A stretch of DNA of 64,000 nt from Dromaius novaehollandiae (GCF_036370855.1 NC_088112.1:21196469-21260468), one strand, 5' to 3'; shown: positions 1-13,400, counted from the stretch's first letter. Notes: generated by a model from the sequence alone, not told the origin. Program-made: numbers and translations.

Positions 1-741
1 CACGGCTGCAGCAGCGCTGCGCAAAAATGACCCAACCCCAAAGCTCCTCAGCCAAAAAGGCAGCCAGCTGTTATTAAGGGTATCTCTGCGATATATCTCT
101 GCCCAGACAAACTGCTCTTCCCCCGACGGGAGCATCCACAGTGCTCGGCCGCGGCAATCCCCGTCCTCTCGCTCTCAGACTCGTCCCCTCTCCCTTTTCT
201 TCGCTTTTTTTGCACCTCGTTGTTTTTAAGGACTTTGTCTCCCAAGCCGCCTAAATAATGACGACCCCTTTTTAAGGCAGATGACCTTCAAGTATTTGCA
301 GATGTTATTACATCAATTCCTCTGTCGTCTTTTGCTTCTTTTTTCCCCCCTTTATTTCCTTTTTCTAATTCTAAAAGTAAAAAAAAAAAGAAAAGAAAAA
401 ACCGCCTCGCAGCCGGCTCCCGGCTCCCTGCACTAAGCCAGGCCTGAAAGCTGCGGTTCAGCTCTGCAGTTAGAAATACAGCGGCACGTCTCTGGATGAC
501 TCATCCAATTAAAAAAACGGAGTAATGGGAACCTCCTGGAGCAGCACGGCGCCCGGAAAACCTGGCTTAAAGCCAGTTTAATCTCTTTTTACCAAGGAGA
601 TGTGTGGCGCACGGCAGGATGCTCTCATTTCTTTGCCCTCGTGTTAAAACATCACTTACACGTGCATTTTTCTCTACGCCGCTATGTGGGTTTTCCCAGG
701 GAAAAAAAGGCTTCACGGAGGGAGGGAGGCGGCATCCGCTG

Positions 742-1267
742 CCGGCGCCATCCTGCATCCCTGGCCATTGTCCTGCATCCCCGGCCCCCATCCTGCATCC
801 CCGGCCCTTGTCCTGCATCCCCGGCCCCCATCCTGCATCCCCGGCCCTTGTCCTGCATCCCTGGCCCCCATCCCGCATCCCCGGCCCTTGTCCTGCATCC
901 CCAGCCCTTGTCCTGCATCCCCGGCCCTTGTCCTGCATCCCCGGCCCTTGTCCTGCATCCCCGGCCCTTGTCCTGCATCCCCGGCCCCCGTCCCGCATCC
1001 CCGGCCCTTGTCCTGCATCCCCGGCCCTTGTCCTGCATCCCCGGCCCTTGTCCTGCATCCCTGGCCCCCATCCCGCATCCCCGGCCCTTGTCCTGCATCC
1101 CCGGCCCTTGTCCTGCATCCCCGGCCCTTGTCCTGCATCCCTGGCCCCCATCCCGCATCCCCGGCCCTTGTCCTGCATCCCCGGCCCTTGTCCTGCATCC
1201 CCGGCCCCCGTCCCGCATCCCCGGCCCCCGTCCCGCATCCCTGGCCCCCGTCCCGCATCCCCGGCCG
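742..1267. repeat. 20-bp minisatellite, about 25 perfectly phased units
   Basis: Unit CCTGCATCCCCGGCCCTTGT on the plus strand, with variants CCCCCAT and CCCCCGT replacing CCCTTGT and TCCCGCATCC replacing TCCTGCATCC. From 761 to 1260 every unit is exactly 20 bp with no indel. Positions 1001-1080 and 1081-1160 form two identical 80-bp higher-order blocks. It lies in the ACSL6 intron after exon 13. Long open frames across it on both strands are artefacts of a stop-free 60-bp period. Confidence 0.97.
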
Positions 1268-1332
1268 GGCGCTCCCGCGGGGAGGGGAGGCGGCAGCTGC
1301 CATGCCGGCAGCACCGGGTCTCGCCTCCTCAC

Positions 1333-1467
1333 CTGTATTTTATTGAAGAAGAGTTTGTCCCACAAGCTGTCGTTGCGAATGATCCCGCTGCGCACTTCGG
1401 CCTTTTTCCGCCTCGCGGCAAACTCCAGCATCCAGCGTTTGAGCGAGGTGTCCGCCTGGCTGAAGAT
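1333..1467 (-). CDS. ACSL6: ACSL6 coding exon 13 (last one in window)
   Basis: 135 bp, 45 codons, phase 0. It contains IFSQADTSLKRWMLEFAARR, KKAEVRSGIIRNDSLWDKLF and FNKIQ. The donor is CAG|GTGAGG. The acceptor is CCCTAG and has a pentameric pyrimidine repeat upstream of it. The next family block (SLGGCVRMIVTGAAP) is not found in 1-1332, so the remaining exons lie outside. Confidence 0.96.
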
Positions 1468-4400
1468 CTAGGGGAGGCCGGGGACGGGACGGGACGGGAC
1501 GGGACGGGACGGGACGCGGGAGAGAGAGGAAAGAGCAAGGACTGTTCCCGCAGTGAGAGCTGCCGGCGCTACCCACGCCAGCTAAGGCACAGTTATATTA
1601 GCAATATGGCTAAAGAAGACGACACTACGGCTTAATTAGTGCTAGTTCTGCTTTGTTTCGCTCCGTTGGCCATTATACTTACTGTCGCTTTTGGGGAAAA
1701 ATAAATAAATAAATAAGCGAGAGGATGAGGCTTTAGCTAGACTAGCTGCCACGTATCCGAGCTGCTCGCTCCTCGCTAGCCCAAGCATCCCGGCGAGCGG
1801 ACGCGGCGCGAAGGGCTGCAGGCACCAAGGTTTCATCAGACACCGGCACAAATTGGATCTCCGCGAAGGAGAAAGCGCCGGGGCCCCGGGAGCCCCCGTC
1901 CAAACGGGCCTCAGCTTGGGGGAAAAATCAGCAGCTTGTGCCCGGGCCCGTCGCTAAACGGTAAATCTGAGGAATAAACCTTCCCCGCTGGTCAAACAGA
2001 CTCGACGCAGCGACCAGGCACGTGACTGCCTTAAATACCTCCCAAGACCATCGCTGGGTTTTAAAGATTTGCAGATGCAAAAGCCAGCGCTGCGTTTACG
2101 CTGCCTCAATCCCCGCGGGCTGCTTTGCAGCTCCAGGTTTTGACCAGAGAGAGAGATCCAAGCTCCAAAACCGGCTGAAGAGCACAAAAAGTCTTAGTAT
2201 GTCCAGGCTGGACTGATGCTTTTTTGAGGTGGAAACCCCTCTTCTCTGGCAACGTCGCTAGTAACCTCAGTAAGAAGAGGACCAGAGTCTCTTACGGGGC
2301 ATTTCATAGCAACAGGCAACAGCCAGGTCTGCAGCCCAGGTCAATCACAGACCTACAGCCCGGAGCAGCTCGGATGGTTACGCAGGACGTGTCTGCAGTC
2401 AGGCAGCACCACTGGCAAACACCCCGAGCACAGGAACGCTGTCAGGGAACTGCCAGCGAGCGACAAACTTCATCACTGCTACAAAAGCGCGATGCGACCC
2501 TCACCTTGTCGTACATCCTGTTCAACAGCCGCGGCACGACGGGGAAGATGGTCGGGCGCAGCGCCTTCATGTCGTCCGACAGCAGACGGATGTCCCCTTG
2601 GAAGAAGCCGATTCGCCCGCCGTGGCAGTACACGACGGACTGGGGGGGAGAAAAACGCGACGCCTGGAACGTCTTGGCTTCTCGTTCCCCCGCAGAGCAT
2701 CCCCCCGCGCCGGAACGCCTGTCCCGAGCGCCTGCCACCCACCCGGGCCGCAACGGGGCTTTCAAACTAGATATAAAGGTAACGGTGAATCTTGCACCGA
2801 AGAGAAACACAGGGCAAGCGAAGGGGGAATTATCGGCACTGGGAATTCAGCATCCACCAAATTTGCTGCTGTTCCCGGAGGAACAAGGACGCGGAGGCGT
2901 CGGGGCGGGGGGATCTTCGCCCCCGCAGCCCAGACCCCCCCGAGCAGCTCGCGGCGCGAGGACCGAGTGCGGACGGAGAGACGCGCGTTAAGACACGTTG
3001 TACGACGCGCGGCGGCAGCCGCCAGGTTTTAGATGTTAATACTTTAGTTGTGTTTAAACATAACAACGTAACTACGTTAGCAATACAGTGCCCGATTCTG
3101 CACCCCCGAAACGGGAGCCCGCTTTTAGAGGCAGAAGTGGCATTTTTGGAAAGAAAAAAAGGCCACTTTTGAACCAAACCAGAACAGAGGGGGATGCACG
3201 AGTGCGTGCGGCCCACGGGGGTGGATGAGCCACCCGGCAGCCCAGGCTGCGGGGCTGGTGGCAGGCAACACCGCGCAGAACTGGCGACTAAGTTGTAAAA
3301 ATGGGAATTTTTGGTCGTGCCGCGGTGCTTCGGGGGATCAGCATCCCCGGCCCGCTTCCACCGAGCGCCAAGCCCGGCCACAGCACTCGCGTTTCTGAGC
3401 TTTGCAAGGTGCAAATGGAGAACATCAGCTCCTTCTGGCACAGTTTTCTCCCCAAATAGCTAGGGCAATTCAAAACACCTTAAGAAACACCTAGCTCTCT
3501 CTACCCCTAAAAGCCTGCATTAACCTGACTGCTCCCACTGCTTTATCACCGCCTGGAAAACGCTTCTCCATGGATGGAAACCACGGGAATTTCACCCGTG
3601 CTGTGGGTTTAACCAACATCGCTCTGCCAAATCTGTATCCTGTGCTGCACGTGCACGTGAATGAAAAATGGAAAAGATAACTGCTTTGTGGTCATCGGGG
3701 ATTAGAAATAACTACTAGAAATTTTCAGTGCTGAAGAAGGTACCTGCGTAATTTCATCCGCCAGCTCCAGGGACCGGCGACATGGCTAAAGCGAGGGAAG
3801 CTGACTCAGGGTTTGCTGTTCAAAATAATTTTGAAAATGACTTTTTAGCCCTTTGGAAAAATCCTTATATTATTTTCAGCAGCGAGGATAAACCTCACCA
3901 TGCTTCACCGCTGAGGGCTTTGGAGGCCTGTCCCCCTCAATATGGCAACACCCCGCGAAATGAGGTCGCTCCAGACATCTGCAGAGCTTTTTTCCCCATC
4001 AGATGGCTTTTTAATAATTATATTCTTGAGTGCTGGCAAAGCGGTTTGCCTGAGCAGCGGTGGGATCCTGACCAACTTGCCTGTTAAAGTTAGACTTCAA
4101 GTGAAAATCTGCTAGGCTGCAGCTCGCCAAATCTGTCACGGACTTTCACTTCCAATTTGCAAGCGTTTCACGCGGCAGAGTGAATTACTGCTGGCACGGC
4201 GTCGCTAAGTGGGAGGCTCAGATTCAGAGGCTTGTCTGACTCAAAAAGCATGCGTTCAGCCCCAAACTGTCCTGCCCGAGAAAGCGCAGAGCTGCGACCG
4301 AAGCCGGATCCAGGCTTCACGCACTGACTCAGTGCTCAGCCCGCAGCTTCCCAGGCCAGGAGAATGATGCGATCAGCTAATCTGACTTGCAGAACGCACC

Positions 4401-7400
4401 GTTTCCGCACAAATTATCACCTGTCTTAGCCAAAAAAGATGGAAAAAGCCAGTTCTGCGGGCTGGCAGGAGCTCTCGATGCTCCCTGCCACCACGTCCGA
4501 GGGCGGACGGCTTCCCGCTGCGCCCAGCGCAGGCTGCTCTGCCGGGAGGAGCACGCGTGCCACACCACCGCTTCGGTTCCCAGTTTCTGCGAGGTTTTGC
4601 AGAGCTGTTTTTTTATGCAATAAAAGGATTTTAGCTGCTATAGAAAAGGATGCAAAACTGCTTTTTTACTCCCATGATCAGTGATCCTATAGTGATTGAA
4701 GAGTTGCCCCCAATCGCGCAGCAGCGATTGCTGCCCGCTCCCGGCGGTCCGGTTTCTAATCCCAGCGGCACCGGTGCGAGCCCCAGCGCTCCGGACGCTC
4801 GAGCATCCCGGGATCGCGCCGGGGCGCTGAGAGGAGAGCCCGGCCCCGGCGTTGCGCACGTGGCACTTGTGCAGTACAAGCTTTTTTAGTTCTATAAGAT
4901 ATTGCCGGTTATTTAGTATTTTACTTATTTTTCGGGGTGGAAAGAGGCGATTTCCACCGGCGCTCGGACCTTACCTGCACCATTCGCTCAAACATGTGTG
5001 CTAAAGGCAAATAGGATATGTGCACATCCGCACAAGTCGGAGCCCAGTGACTCTGGAAGAGAGCACAAGGGGCCCCGCGAGGCCCCGTCAGTCGGGACCG
5101 CGTCTCACCTGTATCACTCTCTCAAACATGTGAGCCAGAGGCAGGAAGGAGATGAGCACATCGTCCTGTCTCGGAAAGATCACCTTCTGCAGGTGGAGGG
5201 CATGGAGACAGAAAGGAAAGAAACACTGACAGCAAGACAACAGAGAGTCGTAAAACGATCAGAAGAGGAGAGGAAGGGCGGAGATGGCCAGGAGAGGAAG
5301 GCGGCAGCGGCGAGGGAGCGTTAGGGCACGGCGTCGATGGGGCTGCGTTAGCAGAGCGAGAGGATGAGCACGGAGGGCCGTCCCGCACCGAGGGTACCCT
5401 GACAACATCGGGCATCGCGGACCCCGGGGTGCTTCCAGCATCTCGTGCCGCACTATTTTATACAACAATCTGCATTAAGGTATTAGGACCCACAGCTGTA
5501 TTTACACATTGCTTCAAACTGGCCTCATCATCTGCAAGCACAGCAGCATAAAGCCATTACCACGGCTACGCTTCTTTCTTGCACCCTTTTAAGTGCCCTC
5601 ACAACAAAACGAGTGGGTTTTAACTGAACCAAAATGATGGCGTTTAGTAGCATTTCACGGCTGGCAAGTATGGTCTGGTTGTCCTGTTAAACACACAAAA
5701 AGTAAAAACAGCTTCTTGGCGTTTGAAAATAGCATTATAATAAAGCCCCTAAGTTCATTTAAAAAAATGTTCCCCTTATAAAATCACTGAACTATGCAAA
5801 ATCTGCAGCATTTTTCTGCTTTGGGTATTTTTATTTTATTTAAGGATAGTACTTCCAAGGCTTTTGCACTTTGCTCACTTTTACCACTGAGGTTGGACAT
5901 CGCTTGCTGCTGCGGACGTTGCGCACCGTCACCAGCACCACTCAGTTTGCCACCACTTAGACCAGACTTAAGGCTCAGTCTGGCGTCCTCAAGACCAGCC
6001 GCAGACCTGCGCTGCCTGCGGCGAAGGCCAGATCCTTTTCCTGGGAAAATCCTCGCCCTGGAAGGTGCCGAGTGCCCCCAGCTCCCCCCGCGCCTGCCCC
6101 GCTGCATCGCCCCACGGCCGCCGGAGCCGCGGGCCGGCAGAGCCCCGCACGCCCCAGCCCGGCGGGGTTTGTCACACCACCCCTCCAGGCTTGCTAAAAC
6201 GGAGGCCTGGGAGTCTCGGAAAAACCACAGATTAAGACTGTGATGTTTTCAGCATCGATTGTAAGAGGAAAACAGTGCGTAATTAACTGTGCATCCCGCC
6301 CGGACATCACTGCTTCGTGCAACCGCCTGTTCCCTGTGCCAGAACAGATTCCCGACGTGGGCTGGGTGCAGCCGTACATAACCCTCCCCGCGCTGTCCCA
6401 CAGCAGCTCTGCCTCCCGCGCTGCCCCTGAACAGCAGCTTACACGTTGCACGAAACTCGTTATACCTCTGCTTGGCCAGCGCTGCGTTTTTTAAAGTGCA
6501 TATAACTCAAACTGCGACGTACTTTAGTAGCAATAACATCAACCGTTCTTGTAAATACCTGTATGTTCTCATATATATATTATAGATATATATATATATA
6601 CATACTTCACGTGCATAAAGCTTTCAAATAAGTGATGGAGGCGTGGGCGTCCCTAAAGCGGGTCCCGTGCTCTTCCCAAAGCACCCGCTCCAGCCGCGCA
6701 AGGCTGCTTTGCTCGTTCAGCTCCTCCAGACATGTTACCTGATGTTCGGGAGCCAGCGGCACCGCTCAAAAGCGCCCGCAGCACCTTCCCGACGGGAATG
6801 TGGGTGGCAGGAGGGGATCCGGCGCTGCTCCGAGCAGGCGAGCCCTGTCCCGCTGCCCGCAGCACGCACCGCCGGCTCCCGCGCACACCGCGCACCGCCC
6901 CGCTTGCTGCCTCGGGGTATTCACCTCTGTCACTTTGAGAAAGCCCGAGAAGTCAGCAACCACGTTGCCGTGGGTCAGCATGGCGCCTTTGGGGTTGCCT
7001 GCAAGGAAACAGAGAGCACGTTGCAAAAGCCGGCCCAGCAACCCAACTCCCAAAAGCTTTAAAAAAAAAAAACGTAGAAAATACTTTCAAGTTCTGAGTT
7101 TTAAAACTTCTGCAATTTTCCCAACATTGCTGAGCAGTAACATCTAGTAAAGGCATTGCTTGCAATACTCAAAATTCAGTGAGACGCTGCTGTAAGCGCA
7201 GTGTAACCGGCATATCTCTGTCGACGACACCAGCAGTAGCCCTATTGAATCTACGAGCCCGTGACGAGCAGCTCACCAGAGCTGCTACAAGTTTCCAGCC
7301 ACGTTAGGCAGCATTATGTCACATAGCTTTTGACTAAGAATGACCCTGAATACCCACAAACTTAACTTTAAAGTTGCTTTAGCTCTTAATTATCTGGATA

Positions 7401-10400
7401 ACCCAAAGAAGGTAGAAAACTGGTAACACGTGGTATAAATCAGGCTAAGGGAGGGCCCTTTGGGTCTGTAAGTAGGGAAAGTCATCGATACCATCAACAG
7501 CAGAGCAAAGGGATCCTTGGGGTCACGCTGGCCCGTACGAGCCACCAAAGTGAAGGACCACGTCCCCACCAGCTCTCGGTGCTTGCTCGCGTATCGTCTG
7601 CCACCCGGACCGGCTACCTCCCAACCATTTGCCTCTTCATCTTCTCTGACCCTCCTGCCCGCCACAGGTCCATCTCACTAATTTCCTATATCTGTCCAGC
7701 ACCAAGAACGGGGTTTCTTGGCCAGCGCTCCCCGGCACAGCACGGCCGCTTCCCGTCACCCGCCGAGGGTTCATCTCGGAAAAGAAGGTGCAGCTCAGAT
7801 TGAATAAAGATTACAGAACCGGTCTCTCTCTCCAGCGTATTTTTAAAGCAGATTGTTTTAATTAGATCGCGCCTCCGTGACGGAGTCCCTGTGCGGCACC
7901 GCGTCGGAGCAGCGGGACTGGGAAGCGGAGGAGCAGGGCTGGGTGGTGGCCGTGGGAGCCCTACCAGGAGCTCTGCCGCGTCCCTAACGCTAACGATGCA
8001 CCAACAGCCCCGCAAAACTGTACCCTGCGGCCATGGGCGCTGGGACCTACGCGCCCACCAGCCCCTCCAGTTTCGCAGACATGGTCCCTGGCCAATCCCT
8101 CAAGCACTTAAAAAAAGGCCCAAACAAAAATATTAACTGCTGCACCCATTTATTGCACTAAAGCAGGACATTTTGAGCACAGAATGAATTGCACTGGAAA
8201 GCCGCGTTTGGCGTTGCAAGTGCCGCTGAATAATTCACTCCCAGCACTTGCAGACGAGCGCAGCGCCCGGAGAGCTATTTCGGTCTAACTTATACTTGTC
8301 CTCTTCCAAGACTCGCAAGCAAAGCCTGACTTCCCCAAATTGCCCGAGTTTCTCTTCGTCACCAGCCTGCTGGGCCCGGTCTCGCCCCGGCGGAGGGGAC
8401 GCGCTCGAGCCTTGCTGGAAACCCCCCGAAACGGCGTGCTTGTGTCCGAACCGGCGTCCCAAGCCGCATCCTCCAGCGACGGCACGGCAGAGCTGGCGTC
8501 CTGGGCCTCGGCGCAGACCTCCGGGCTTCCTGGAGGCACGAAGACTTCTCGGGGTGGCCGAGAGCTCAGGCTCGTTCATTTACTCCACCTCTGACTTTTT
8601 TTTTTAGTGCAAATCGAGACGATCCAGTACCTCTGCTCAAACGACCATCGCTTGCCTGCGGGCAGAGCCCTCTCCTGCCTCCGTCCCCTGCCCGCAGCCA
8701 GGGTCGGCAGCCCCGGAGGTCTGTCGTGTTGGGAGTTCCGAAGCAGAGCTCCAGTTCTCAGAGCCAGGATGACCCTCCTTCGGGACAAATCCAGAACAAA
8801 CCGTGCTGGGAAGGGGAACTGCAGCTTTGTGGGCTGCGCTGGGGAATTCCAGCAAGTCTGGACCTTCTTTAGCTCTTCGGACTCTTGGGAGAGGCAAGTC
8901 GACTGAATCGCTGCTCCCTGCTATAGCCCTTTCCCAGAACTTACCACCTCTAGAGAGAAAGGGTGTTAGCAAAAGTGCTTCTTCTTTAAAGAAAAAAAAA
9001 AAAATCAATGCCAGATCTGTGACACTATTCTGAAGTTAGATTTTCTTCGTGAAGACACACCTTGTAAGGGTCCCGTTACTGAGGCAGGTGCACAGCGGTC
9101 CCCGTAGCTAACGAGGAGAGCATGGCAGCTCTGCCTCATCATCTCCAGGCAAACCTTGTTCAACAATTCTCGTAAGCGACAGAAGACTCTTCTCCCTGTC
9201 ACTAAATGTGTATTTTAAATATTCACTGCAGCAGTGACGCAGTGGTGTGCTCCACCGACGCTTCTGCCGCGTGCAGTCTCCCACCAGCCTGGCCTTCACG
9301 AGGTCCACGCTGCTGGGCAAGGAGAAACGCCAGCCCACGGCACAGCGAGGCAGTTTTCCCCCGGGAGTGGCAGGCGAGTCCTCGAGGAGATGCAGGCTTG
9401 GTTCCCGGGAGCAGCCAGCATGCACACGTGCAGCTTGCTGTTTTGGGGGCACCTGCATGCCTCTGGCTCCTTTCTGAGCCCGGATGATACTCAAAAGCCA
9501 GTGCGAGTTGGGTGCGTGATTTGAGTGCAGCAATCTCAGCCTCTCCTTTCGCTCTTTGAAGGCATCTGGACGTCCGATCCTATCAATCACAGAGAAAAAC
9601 ACATTAAAATGCACTTCCGAGTTTATTGCTAACCAGCTAAAATTGTTTCCAACTGTACATTTTCAGGTTATTGACCCTATAGTGAATACAGAACAACACT
9701 TGGAACACTTTAGATGTGAAGAAGCCCTTGAGAACGTCTCCACCCAGGCCGAGCAGCCGCAGCACGCTGCCGGGCGCCCTCGGAAGCACAAAACCCCACC
9801 AAGTAAAGCAAGAACGATGCCTGAAGGGGCAAAACCCAAGGCCTTTTCATACATTTTGAGCTTGTACGTGAAGCGGACACAGCATGCGCTCACCTGTTGT
9901 GCAGTACAGGTCTTCTCCAGGAGCTGGGAGATGAAGATCAACCCTCTGCCTCCGGCCGGCCGTGCGGATCAGAAGGATCGATCCCCTTCCCGGGCAGCCC
10001 GGGGGGCCAAGGGCACCTCCCGCCTACAGCGGGCAGCGTGGGGAGGAGGTGGGTGGGCTGCAAGAGCAGCTCCGGAGGGCCCAGCAGCACGGTCCTTCAC
10101 CGCGCCCAAGTAAAAAGCGGTTTCGGAAGCAATCCGTCTTCTGCGCTTGTGCTCTCTGCCCATCCGCTGTCTGCTTTCACCATTTTCTGTACATCTTGGG
10201 GGAGTCACGTTCTTGGGAGCATGAAATTCCTGCAAGCAGGTGGAGCCCCAGGTGCTAGGGACATGCTGGAGCTCAGGACTTTGGGGTGGTCAGGAAACAG
10301 AGAATGCAACGCTGTGCACCAGCTTTTTTGTTTGGTTTTTTGTTGTTGTTGTTGTTTTTGGGTTTTTTTAAAGATTTGCAGGAGATAAAAGACGATCAAT

Positions 10401-13400
10401 CAAGTGTTCCCTATCTGCACCGCAAGATGGGAAAGAGAGAGCCCAGAGAAACACGGGCAGATTTCCAGACAACTGCAAAACCATCCTGCCAAGATGTATG
10501 CCACAGATTTCTAGCTAAATATAAAAATATCGCTGTTTTTGATTTGCATATCTACAGAAACACATGTACATACACATACACACTTAAATATTAAAAAATG
10601 CATACAAATAGCATTGCCATGTCAGTGCAACAGTCTATTTGTGCATAACGAGGTGGTGCTAATAATTAATCTGATAATCTATTCTAACACTTCACGATTA
10701 AAATGCTTGTTCTTTTACCTGTAGTGCCACTAGTAAAACAGACGATTGACAGATCTTCGGGTCGAGGAGGCTAGAAATGCACAAGAAAGATGGGAAAATC
10801 GCATCAATCCAACACGATACAGTCAACGGTAGAACGTTGTCATTGTATTAACTTAAAAATCAAACAATTATATTTCGAATCTGCCAAAAAAACCCATTTA
10901 TTCCCCTTGGCAGATATAAAAGACCATCATAAAACCCTTTTTATCAGGTTTCTTCAATTGATACAGACTCCATCTCCCTGTTATGTTTTGCTCCGTCTGC
11001 ATTAAGGGCATGCTTTGGCGTAGCAAGACGGGCAAAATATTTGCATCTCAGACACTCCAAAAAACCCCCAAACTACTGTATTCGCTAGTAATGTATTCGA
11101 TACTATTGATTGCCAATGTGACCCTTTCAGAGCTGGAAGATCACTCACCCAGGCTGCAGTAACAAACTGTGTTTGCTCAACACAGATATTTGATAACACC
11201 AATAAATGATATTTAGGCTACTGGTCGCTTGGAAATTCTTGTTCTTAAATAGATCGTTTGCTGTTCGTGGCATGCACCGGAGCTCACCAGGCACAAAACA
11301 CTGGTTTCTCACGGAGGAAAACAAAAGAGCTTTACTCGTATTGCACAAATACCTAACAAATAATAAATACAAATTACAAATACTCCAATATTAAATACAA
11401 ATACTAAATATATGCAAATACTTGTATTGCACTCATTCCTGTGTGGATGTTTATCTATCCTAACATGCATTTGAGAAGCATCAGACCATAACATGACCAC
11501 AGAAAAATGAATTAGGCACTTCTACCTCTTTGAAAATGTGCGAATACTATCATCTAGCCAAAATCTGCACATTGCCATTAACATTTTCAAAGACATCCTC
11601 CCTCTCTGCCTGTAGGTGTCTGGAAAAATTTGGGACAACTTAATAATTTCCATGTAAATTCTGGAAAAAGGGAGTTAAGCCACAAGCCGGGATGACTTTC
11701 AGAAGCTGCGGATCGCTCCCATCTCCCGCAGCTCCTCTGCGCCCTCAGCACCGCCACGCCTGGGTGTCCCTTTGGGTCACCAACGCATAAATAAACGGTC
11801 TGAAAATGAGAGGTCGCTTTTGAACGTCTTGGAGGAGCACGAGCAAAACACCACGGCAGTTTTTGGCAGCCGTCCCGGAGGAGGAGCGCTGCCTCTCTGC
11901 TAGCAAGAGCCTGGGGGGGGGGGGGACACAGACTCGCTGCCCCCCGCGTCCTCGCTTGAGCAGCCCGGACTCGGCTACGAAGCAAACACCGGGCGTCTCG
12001 GCAGAGGGGCTCTGCTGCTGGGGCCGCGGGCGAGGACGGCGGAGGGTCCCGGGGGCAGCACGGGGCAGCGCGCTGCAGCACGGCGCCCGCTCCGGCCTCA
12101 GAAATAGGGATAAAACGATCCTCTGCCACGATAACCGGGAAACCCAGCGCCACCGCACTCACCACGGGAACGTGTCGACTCCCTCGGCCACACTCCTGGA
12201 AGAGAGTAAAGCAACGGAAATTACCTCCATTGCAATCCAGGCGGTTTGCAACACCCCCGCCAGCCATCTGCAAACGACGAGGGACGACCGGAGAGCAGGA
12301 GAAGGGGCGGCGAGCGCCACGGCCACCCTCCCTGCCCCAAGCTCCTTGCACGGGCTGAGGTCTCCAGCCGGCAAAGCTGCAGCCAGGCCGGCTCCTCGGA
12401 GGTGCACGGCTGCAGGCTGCCGAGGGCAGGACCCGGGACGGGACCCCGGGACGGGACCCCCACCACCAGCGGGAGCCGGGGTCTCCTCGGAGCAGGGCAT
12501 CAGGCGAAGCACATTGAGATGCTGGTGCTCACCAGCCCCGAGGAGCAACCACGAGGGGCAGCGGCACCGTGCCGCGTGGCCACACGGATGGGGACAAGCT
12601 TCTCCACCACCCGTTTTGGATGCTGAAGGTCCCCCTGCCCCATCCGCAAGTCCCGGGATATTTGGACAGCCTGGACAGGAGCTGCGAAGCAGGGGCAAAG
12701 GAGGGCAGGAGCCACTCGCCTCCACGTCGCGCATGGCCTGGATGCGGACCCCGCAGCGGGCCCCCCTCTCCCGCAGGTCCTTCTCGAAGGGGTCCATCAG
12801 GATGATGGAGCTGAGCCCCGGCGTCTCCCTCCTCTCCACGTGGTCGAGGAGGACCCGGGCCTTCTCCGGCTTGTCACAGATGACCGTGGAAATGTCCGCT
12901 GGAAGAAAGCACCCAGACACATTGGTTTTAGTAAATCTTTGCTTAATGCAACACCAGCTGCTGGTTCACAGCTATCGCATCAGCTTTAATGCTCGTTTCA
13001 GACTTGCAGCAGAGACCCTGGATTGCAGTAAGCGTTTCTCCTAGAAAAACCACCGCGATTTCAGCAAATATAAACCAACTCTGAAGCTGCAGCTGACGTC
13101 TACAAATACTCTAGGACTTGGTCTGCAATTTCAGTGTTGGGCTAAGTGAGCTGCGACAGCATGCAAAACTTAACAAGTCTCGGGACAAAATATCGCAAGG
13201 GAGAGCAGGGCGGCACCGGCATAACGCTGGCGGCAGTGACGAGCCGTCAGCACAAGCGGGAGCCGCAGGAACCCAACCGCCACGCACAGGCTCCCCAAAA
13301 ACCAGCAAAAACGCCCTCCCCAGCCCAAACAGCAGCAAGACGCAGAGTTACTAGGCAATCAGCTAACGACTCCCAGCCAAAGCCAGCGATGAGCAGCACC

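Larger units (their letters stand above)
1468..4974 (-). other. ACSL6 introns around exon 12
   Basis: Introns 2504-1468 and 4974-2640 (from the Y-gate exon). They hold the (GGGAC)7 tract, a short AAAT run near 1697-1717 and GC-rich patches at 2,650-3,000 and 4,480-4,560. No further exon or recognised repeat was seen. Confidence 0.7.
5187..10718 (-). other. ACSL6 introns 9 and 10
   Basis: Introns 6924-5187 and 10718-6999. Contents are an AT dinucleotide tract (6571-6604), GC-rich patches at about 5,930-6,170, 6,780-6,900 and 8,340-8,540, an A-rich run at about 8,990-9,005 and a TTG-rich run at about 10,325-10,370. No additional coding exon was supported. Confidence 0.7.

Noticed and set aside
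567..1635. Several 200-340 codon open frames on both strands across the 20-bp minisatellite
   Set aside because: A stop-free 20-bp unit opens every frame through a 60-bp period. The proteins are pure repeats (CIPGPCPAS, GCRTRAGDA) with no splice or family support.
8940..8960. Minus-strand AG|AGGTG|GTAAGT that looks like a 5-nt microexon
   Set aside because: It would break the reading frame between exons 9 and 10, which join perfectly without it.
11281..11310. Minus-strand NQCFVPG segment ending at a GTGAGC donor, considered as the exon before PPRPEDLSIVCF
   Set aside because: Wrong length for frame and no family match. The 33-bp exon at 12163-12195 fits both.
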